From: Firmicutes bacterium UBA5286
GTDB lineage: Bacteria; Bacillota; Proteinivoracia; UBA4975
Reading direction: 5' to 3'
Length of the DNA: 64,000 nt
NCBI GenBank assembly: GCA_002408465.1
Contig: DHSM01000006.1
Location: 1-64,000 of the forward strand
In this document: positions 59,119-64,000 of the stretch, in pieces
Layout: each line of letters starts with the position of its first letter
How positions within the stretch are numbered: the first letter of the stretch is position 1
Program-made: the position numbers and the translations under genes
The notes under the pieces: model-generated
Seen by the model: only the letters and a program-made list of their open reading frames with translations
Database searches by the model: none
Told to the model about the DNA's origin: nothing

Positions 59119-61724
59119 CAATAGCTCCCGGCTCTCTTCATCTGGGCCAGCCGCTCTAGGACCTGCTCCCGTTTGCCTTGATAATCCAAAAGCTTTTCCC
59201 TTTCAGTGTCAATTACGGCCTGGGGGGCTTTGCTAATAAATCCGGAATTGGCCAGTTTTTTTTCAATCCGCTCCACTTCCTTGTCCAGCCTTGCCCTTTC
59301 CTTTTCCAGGCGCTGCATTTCCTGCTTGATGTCAATAACCTCTTTCAGGGGAACCAGGAGTTCCCCAAAGCCCAGAGTCCTGCCCACTGCCTCTGTGGGC
59401 TTTGTCTCCTGGACCATGACCTTGAACTCGCTGGCCCGGGCCAGATGGCAAACCAAAGCTGATAGCTCACTGTAGCCCTTGTCGGCATCAACATAGAGCC
59501 AGGCAGGTATTTTTTTGCCGGGGCTTAAGTTTAGCTCGCTGCGGATGTTGCGCACCGCCCAAACCAGTTCCATTACCGTCTCAAACTGACTGCCGTTATA
59601 CGCGCCGTCAGTCTTAGGCCAGGAGGACAGGGCAATGGATCCCGTCTCCAGTTGCTGCCAGATTTCCTCAGTGATAAAAGGCATAATCGGGTGCAGCAGC
59701 TGCAAAGAGCCAGTCAGCACTTTTTTCAGCACTGCCTGGGTCATTGCTCGCTGGCCCGAATCTCCTGCCAGGCCCAGTTTTGCCGCCTCGATGTACCAGT
59801 CACAAAACTCATTCCAGAGGAAATCATAGATTGTCCGGGCAGCTTCCCCCAGCTCGTATTTCTCCAGATTCGTGGTGACACCGGCCACAGCAATATTGAA
59901 CTTCTCCAAAATCCAGCGGGAGGGAATGTCTAACTCCTGTTTTTTAACAGGCTCAGTGTCTCCCTCAAGGTTCATGAGCACAAAACGTGCTGCGTTCCAA
60001 ATCTTGTTGGCAAAATTGCGGCTGGCATCCACCTTATCCAGCTGAAAGCGGATGTCATTCCCCGGGGCAGCGCCGGTAAGCAAGGTAAAGCGCAGGGTAT
60101 CGGCGCCATATTCTTTAATAATATCCAGGGGATCAATGCCGTTGCCAAGAGACTTGCTCATCTTGCGCCCCTGCTCATCCCGGACCAGGCCGTGGATATA
60201 TGCGTCTTTAAAGGGGGCTTGGCCGGTAAACTCCAGAGAAGTAAAGATCATCCTGGCTACCCAGAAAAAGATAATGTCATAGCCGGTGACCAGCACGCTG
60301 GTGGGGAAATAATGACGGAAATCTTCGCCATCTCCGGGCCAGCCCATAGTGGAAAAAGGCCACAGGGCCGAGCTGAACCAGGTATCCAGCACATCCGGAT
60401 CCTGAACCAGTTTGCCGCCGCATTTGGGGCAGCAAAGGGGATCTTCCCTGGCCACAATGGTCTCGCCGCACTGGCAATACCAAGCCGGTATCCGGTGCCC
60501 CCACCACAGCTGCCGGGAAATGCACCAATCCCGAATATTTTCCAGCCAGTTGAAGTAAATTCGTTCAAAGCGCCGGGGCACAAATTGCACATCTCCCTGG
60601 CGCACAGCCTCAATTGCCGGCTGGGCCAAAGGCTTCATTTTCACAAACCATTGTTTGGACACTAAGGGCTCCACCACTGTGGCACAGCGCTGACAGTGGC
60701 CGGTGGCGTTGACATGGGTCTCAGTCTTGACAAGAGCGCCCTGGGCAGCCAAATCTGCCACCAGGGCCTTGCGGCACTGATAACGGTCCATTCCCGCATA
60801 TTTACCGGCCTCAGCGGTCATCCTGCCCTCTGTATCGATAACTGTCAGCTGGGGAAGCTGATGGCGCAAGCCCATTTCAAAATCGTTGGGATCATGAGCG
60901 GGAGTAACTTTGACCGCCCCGGTGCCAAACTCAGGATCCACAAAATCATCGGCGATTATCGGCACCAGGCGTCCCGTCAGGGGCAGCCTAATCTCTTTAC
61001 CCACCAGCTGAGAATAGCGGCTGTCTCCGGAATGAACGGCCACGGCAGTATCCCCAAGCATGGTCTCGGGCCGGGTGGTTGCCACCACCACATGGCCGCT
61101 GCCATCAGCCAGGGGATATTTAATATGCCAGAGAGAGGACTCTGCTTCCTCATGTTCCACTTCAATATCCGACAGGGCAGTCTGACAGCGGGGGCACCAG
61201 TTGACAATGTACTCCCCCTGATAAATCAAGCCCTTTTCATACAGGCGCACAAATACCTCCCGCACTGCCCGAGAGCAGCCTTCGTCCAGGGTAAAGCGTT
61301 CCCGGGACCAATCGCAGGAAATCCCCATCTCCTCAAGCTGGGCCACAATCCTGGCATGATACTTATCCTTCCACTTCCACACCCGGGAGATAAACTCTTC
61401 TCGACCAAGATCATGGCGGCTTAAACCTTCTTCCCGCAGCTTCTCTTCCACCTTAATCTGGGTGGCGATGCCGGCATGGTCGGTGCCGGGCAGCCAGAGG
61501 CTGGCATAGCCCTGCATGCGCTTCCAGCGGACGAGGACATCCTGCAAAGCGCTGTCTAGGGCATGCCCCATATGCAGTGCGCCGGTGACATTGGGTGGCG
61601 GCATGACAATAGAAAAAGTTTCTCCCGGAGGAGAATCAGGGGCAACAAACTTGCCCTGCCAGTATTTGCGAATTCTCGGCTCAATTTCCGCAGGGGAATA
61701 GGCCGTGCTCATTTTGTTTTCCAT
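59118..61724 (-). CDS. valS: valine-tRNA ligase
   Basis: ValRS charges tRNA-Val. The 868 residues contain PPPNVTGALHMGHAL (HIGH), the editing CP1 domain, zinc-like cysteine pairs (CQCGE, CCPKCGG), KMSKS (GRKMSKSLGNG) and a C-terminal coiled coil (EMQRLEKERARLDKEVERIEKK). The ATG follows AAGGAGG. A T-box leader controls it. Confidence 0.97.
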   Translation of the reverse strand: MENKMSTAYSPAEIEPRIRKYWQGKFVAPDSPPGETFSIVMPPPNVTGALHMGHALDSALQDVLVRWKRMQGYASLWLPGTDHAGIATQIKVEEKLREEGLSRHDLGREEFISRVWKWKDKYHARIVAQLEEMGISCDWSRERFTLDEGCSRAVREVFVRLYEKGLIYQGEYIVNWCPRCQTALSDIEVEHEEAESSLWHIKYPLADGSGHVVVATTRPETMLGDTAVAVHSGDSRYSQLVGKEIRLPLTGRLVPIIADDFVDPEFGTGAVKVTPAHDPNDFEMGLRHQLPQLTVIDTEGRMTAEAGKYAGMDRYQCRKALVADLAAQGALVKTETHVNATGHCQRCATVVEPLVSKQWFVKMKPLAQPAIEAVRQGDVQFVPRRFERIYFNWLENIRDWCISRQLWWGHRIPAWYCQCGETIVAREDPLCCPKCGGKLVQDPDVLDTWFSSALWPFSTMGWPGDGEDFRHYFPTSVLVTGYDIIFFWVARMIFTSLEFTGQAPFKDAYIHGLVRDEQGRKMSKSLGNGIDPLDIIKEYGADTLRFTLLTGAAPGNDIRFQLDKVDASRNFANKIWNAARFVLMNLEGDTEPVKKQELDIPSRWILEKFNIAVAGVTTNLEKYELGEAARTIYDFLWNEFCDWYIEAAKLGLAGDSGQRAMTQAVLKKVLTGSLQLLHPIMPFITEEIWQQLETGSIALSSWPKTDGAYNGSQFETVMELVWAVRNIRSELNLSPGKKIPAWLYVDADKGYSELSALVCHLARASEFKVMVQETKPTEAVGRTLGFGELLVPLKEVIDIKQEMQRLEKERARLDKEVERIEKKLANSGFISKAPQAVIDTEREKLLDYQGKREQVLERLAQMKRAGSY

Positions 61725-61747
61725 AAAAAACCCTCCTTATACTAAAA

Positions 61748-61969
61748 GAGCATTCACCCATAAGGGCGAATGCTCGCGGTACCACCTTAATTTCCAAAGA
61801 AACTTGGAATCTCCTGAAATAACGGGCCAATGACCCGGCGCCATCGGGCGCAGCTCCAGAGCGACCTTCAGATGCCTGTTCCGGGAGACCTTACAGCCAA
61901 GGGTTCTCCTCTCTGATGCGGCGGGACATCTTACTCCTCTCCATCATAGCCTTTCTTACATTTATAATT
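61748..61969 (-). ncRNA. T-box riboswitch of valS
   Basis: The leader between promoter and valS contains the T-box sequence AAGGTGGTACCGCG (61775-61788), which pairs with uncharged tRNA. An intrinsic terminator follows: 12-bp stem 61748-61759 with 61764-61775, then TTTTAG. A GTC triplet at 61863-61865, in the expected downstream arm of stem I, is a candidate valine specifier. Confidence 0.93.
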
Positions 61970-61975
61970 GTAGAT

Positions 61976-62004
61976 ATAATACAGCAACCCGGGAATCATG
62001 TCAA
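61976..62004 (-). promoter_or_regulatory. sigma-A-type promoter of valS
   Basis: TTGACA (61999-62004), a 17-nt spacer and TATTAT (61976-61981) lie just after the stop of the upstream lipoprotein gene. Confidence 0.85.
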
Positions 62005-62006
62005 GC

Positions 62007-62825
62007 TTAAGGATTGAAGTAAAAGAGACTGCCGTCAATCTTTATTTCCCCTGGATCAGTTTGAAAGCTGACCGGGACGCTTCGGTCTTCCGCAGCCTTG
62101 CCACGATATGCAGGCTCCTGTTCCCTGGGATGATTGGGATCAGGGAACCAGTTTCGCTTAATCTTGAATAATTCAATCTCATTCCCCTTAAGCCGATATT
62201 TCCCCTCATCAACGACGGTGCCGCTGATAAATTGCCCCGCCCCCGCTATCACATAGCGGAAGGTGCCGTCCTCCCGGAACAGATACCATTCGCCGCTGTA
62301 TGCTGATTGAACCGGCAGGCCGGTAACAGCATCAAGAACCTCTCCAAAGTATTGAGTTGAGGACCATAAGCCAATCAGGGGGTTGTTGGGGGCAGGTTTT
62401 TCCTTGTTGCCAGCGGTGACGATAGTGATGACAGACTTTTTTGTCTCCATCTTCAACCCCAAGACTTCCACCACCAGCTCCAAGGGTATCAGCAGTTGCT
62501 CACCCTTCATTTTCGGGGCAATTTTCATGTCATGGGGCTGGTTATTGATATTGGCAATGGGGTTTCCTGCCTGGAGGATAAAGGTAAGATTGCCGTCCTC
62601 AATGCCCAATGTCTGAGTTTGGGCATCCCATATCGGGTCCCCGAACAATGCAAGCAATATTTCCTGGCCGGGCACTAAGACTTTCCCATCTATCTTTTCG
62701 GGATCTTCCGAAAATGTCAGTTTTTCTCCGTCCACAAACACTTCCAGAATAGTTGCCTTCACACCGCAAGCCCCCAGGGCCAGAAGCAAAAGCAAACTTA
62801 CCGCCCACAGACATATTTTTTTCAC
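62007..62825 (-). CDS. lipoprotein with copper-amine-oxidase-N-like domain
   Basis: The 272-residue protein has a lipobox (ALGAC) and an N-terminal region like the Cu_amine_oxidN1 domain (VFVDGEKLTF, VLVPGQEILLALFG, LLIPLELVVEVLGL), common in secreted clostridial proteins and unrelated to amine oxidation. The C-terminal part (about 155-272) is beta-rich and resembles lipocalin-like proteins (GLWSSTQYF). GTG at 62825 follows GGGGG. The function is unknown. Confidence 0.72.
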   Translation of the reverse strand: MKKICLWAVSLLLLLALGACGVKATILEVFVDGEKLTFSEDPEKIDGKVLVPGQEILLALFGDPIWDAQTQTLGIEDGNLTFILQAGNPIANINNQPHDMKIAPKMKGEQLLIPLELVVEVLGLKMETKKSVITIVTAGNKEKPAPNNPLIGLWSSTQYFGEVLDAVTGLPVQSAYSGEWYLFREDGTFRYVIAGAGQFISGTVVDEGKYRLKGNEIELFKIKRNWFPDPNHPREQEPAYRGKAAEDRSVPVSFQTDPGEIKIDGSLFYFNP

Positions 62826-62917
62826 ATAATCCCCCGCTCTCAAAATTCTCAGATAAACCTAACAATAAATATATTTTACCACTGTTTGCCAAAGAGAGAT
62901 AGAGATATACCATAAAA

Positions 62918-62943
62918 AAAAGCCTCTGTTGACAAAGGCTTTT
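62918..62943 (-). terminator. terminator after the NuoE-like gene
   Basis: An 8-bp stem (AAAAGCCT with AGGCTTTT, extended past one mismatch) is followed by TTTTTTTTATGG on the minus strand. Confidence 0.75.
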
Positions 62944-62983
62944 ATACGGGAAGATGAATTTTCACAAAGAAAGGTCTTGGAAG

Positions 62984-63460
62984 CTAAACCCCGGTGCAGT
63001 ACCTGGCTAGAATCGCCGCTATTCTTTCTGGCGTCACCCGGCCATAAATATCATCATTGACCATTATTACCGGGGCCTGACTGCAGGCGCCAAAACATAC
63101 TGCAGACCCTAAAGTAAATTTATTATCCTCAGTTGTCTCCCCCAGGGAGATATTAAGTTCTTCTGAAATCTTAGCGAGGACTTGCGGCCCGCCCATAATA
63201 TGACAGACAGTGCCGGTGCACACCCTGATCAAGTTTTCGCCCCGGGGCTTAAGCCGGAATTGGGCATAGAAGGTCGCCACGCCATAAACTTGAGAATACG
63301 GATGGTCGAAGTAATCCGCTATGCGTGCAAGAACTTCTTCCGGCAAGTAGCCATAAAGCCCCTGGGCGTCCTGCAGCGCTTTAATCAGCGCCCCGTCTTG
63401 TCCTTGATAACGAGCAAGAATTCCTGACAGTTTCGATTCTCCACAACAGCAGTTCTCCAC
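62984..63460 (-). CDS. NuoE/HydC-like [2Fe-2S] thioredoxin-fold protein
   Basis: The 158-residue protein matches the 24-kDa NuoE/HoxE/HydC family: GYLPEEVLARIAD, YGVATFYAQF and the four cluster cysteines in VCTGTVC and AVCFGACSQAP. Partner NuoF- or hydrogenase-like genes are not adjacent, so it is an orphan in this window. It also carries an N-terminal NCCCGES cysteine cluster. GTG at 63460 follows GGAGG. Confidence 0.88.
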   Translation of the reverse strand: MENCCCGESKLSGILARYQGQDGALIKALQDAQGLYGYLPEEVLARIADYFDHPYSQVYGVATFYAQFRLKPRGENLIRVCTGTVCHIMGGPQVLAKISEELNISLGETTEDNKFTLGSAVCFGACSQAPVIMVNDDIYGRVTPERIAAILARYCTGV

Positions 63461-63510
63461 TCTACGCCCTCCTTTTGAATATATTGACAAAGGTTTGAAA
63501 GTTAGTAGTC

Positions 63511-63518
63511 ATTATACC
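63511..63518 (-). promoter_or_regulatory. extended -10 promoter of the NuoE-like gene
   Basis: TGG-TATAAT (TATAAT at 63511-63516) is a good extended -10 element; no -35 box is clear. The 12-nt core recurs before the DRTGG/HATPase operon. Confidence 0.55.
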
Positions 63519-63570
63519 ATAGTATATGCAAAGTTTTCCTGGTCATAACATATTCTTATGGTACATAAAA

Positions 63571-63590
63571 AAACAGGGCAAGCCCTGTTT
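63571..63590 (-). terminator. terminator of the ECF-type gene
   Basis: An 8-bp perfect stem (AAACAGGG with CCCTGTTT, 4-nt loop) is followed by TTTTTTATG on the minus strand. Confidence 0.85.
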
Positions 63591-63593
63591 AGT

Positions 63594-64000
63594 TTAGAAT
63601 TCTTCTTTTCTGCCTGCTCGGGCAATTAATCTGGCGGCAATTACTGCAATTACACCCCCGGCTAATGCTGTGAGCAATTGAGGAAACTGCATTGCCTTGG
63701 CAATTTTGTCAGGCACTGTAACTACAAATTGCACAGCTCCGCTTAGAATGAGAAACTTGACAACTGCTCCAGTTGCAATGCCAACAGCTGATCCAAGGAC
63801 TTTTTTCCCCAAAAACTTGTGACAGAGATAAAAACAGAGGACAAAGACCCCGTTGCTCAGCATGATAAAGGGAATCATCGGAGCCAGCGGCGCCATCAGT
63901 ATCCCTCGCAAAAATGCAATCCAGGGCGTGACCAGCCCCACCAGTATGCCGGAGATGGGACCGGCGAAGAGTGCTGACAGCAGCAGCATGCAGTTTACCA
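63594..64000 (-). CDS. ECF-transporter S-component-like membrane protein (partial)
   Basis: At least 131 residues with four helices; the frame stays open to the window edge, so the N-terminus is missing. LLSALFAGPISGILVGLVTPWIAFLRG resembles substrate-binding S components of ECF transporters, which in clostridia often lie beside hydrogenase genes. The ligand is unknown. Confidence 0.65.
   Translation of the reverse strand, partial: VNCMLLLSALFAGPISGILVGLVTPWIAFLRGILMAPLAPMIPFIMLSNGVFVLCFYLCHKFLGKKVLGSAVGIATGAVVKFLILSGAVQFVVTVPDKIAKAMQFPQLLTALAGGVIAVIAARLIARAGRKEEF

Noticed and set aside
57947..59236. Long open frame of 429 codons on the + strand
   Set aside because: It is antisense to folC, lacks a ribosome-binding site and shows no recognisable domain; folC has all its motifs on the other strand.
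60696..61424. Open frame of 242 codons on the + strand
   Set aside because: It is antisense to the valS editing and core region, with no supporting signals.
61770..61790. GGTACCACC segment as part of a tRNA gene
   Set aside because: It is the T-box sequence of the valS leader; no cloverleaf can be formed here.
1..64000. CRISPR arrays, tRNA or rRNA genes, insertion sequences
   Set aside because: No regularly spaced direct repeats, no cloverleaf or rRNA-like sequence and no transposase were seen.

Overview
The window comes from a spore-forming member of the Bacillota, most likely a clostridial or Dethiobacter-like anaerobe. The evidence is: a CIRCE-controlled hrcA-grpE-dnaK-dnaJ operon, sporulation genes (spoIIP, gpr, a spoIVFB-like protease, a SleB-type hydrolase), an L27 protein with a cleavable leader next to its protease Prp, a T-box ahead of valS, and an Rnf complex. 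The anaerobe and genus assignment is inference. Only two genes (rpsT and the SleB-type hydrolase) lie on the + strand. Everything else runs leftwards, mostly in tightly packed or overlapping operons.

Layout, right to left (direction of transcription). 64000-62000: an ECF-type transporter component cut by the window edge, an orphan NuoE/HydC-like protein and a lipoprotein. 62000-57900: valS with T-box leader, then folC. 57900-56000: four small signalling genes (DRTGG and HATPase types) with a candidate Rex operator. 56000-52700: two TPR-like proteins separated by a REP-like palindrome, and a polysaccharide deacetylase lipoprotein. 52650-35000: the energy-metabolism core, namely rex, aspA, rnfCDGEAB, a ten-gene Mrp/Mbh-type cation antiporter operon, apbE, a NusG domain II protein, a Gx-family membrane protein, maf and radC. 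34300-28000: the elongasome operon mreBCD-mrdA-rodA, then a SpoIVFB-like protease. 28000-21000: a radical-SAM pair, rplU-prp-rpmA, obg, nadD, an LCP-like protein, rsfS and a methyltransferase. 20300-13000: comEA, the hydrolase, pyrR, comEC, holA, rpsT, a holin-like membrane protein, gpr and spoIIP. 12200-4400: the heat-shock operon continuing into prmA, rsmE and mtaB. 4345-385: a small anchored protein, hinT, rpsU, nfeD, floA and a small hypothetical gene.

The most distinctive part is the Rnf/Mrp region. Rex (an NADH/NAD+ sensor) opens it. RnfC-D-G-E-A would form a ferredoxin:NAD+ ion pump, and ApbE would attach FMN to RnfD and RnfG. Two features are unusual. RnfG carries three extra C-terminal FMN-binding modules, giving four potential flavinylation sites. 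RnfB stops after its first iron-sulfur motif and lacks the C-terminal ferredoxin domains normally expected. The Mrp operon follows directly. It has an archaeal-Mbh-like split of MrpA and three large antiporter-like subunits; the last of these ends in a 25-residue tandem repeat. Together these suggest a redox-driven cation circuit that may have been rewired towards flavin or extracytoplasmic electron transfer. That last step is inference.
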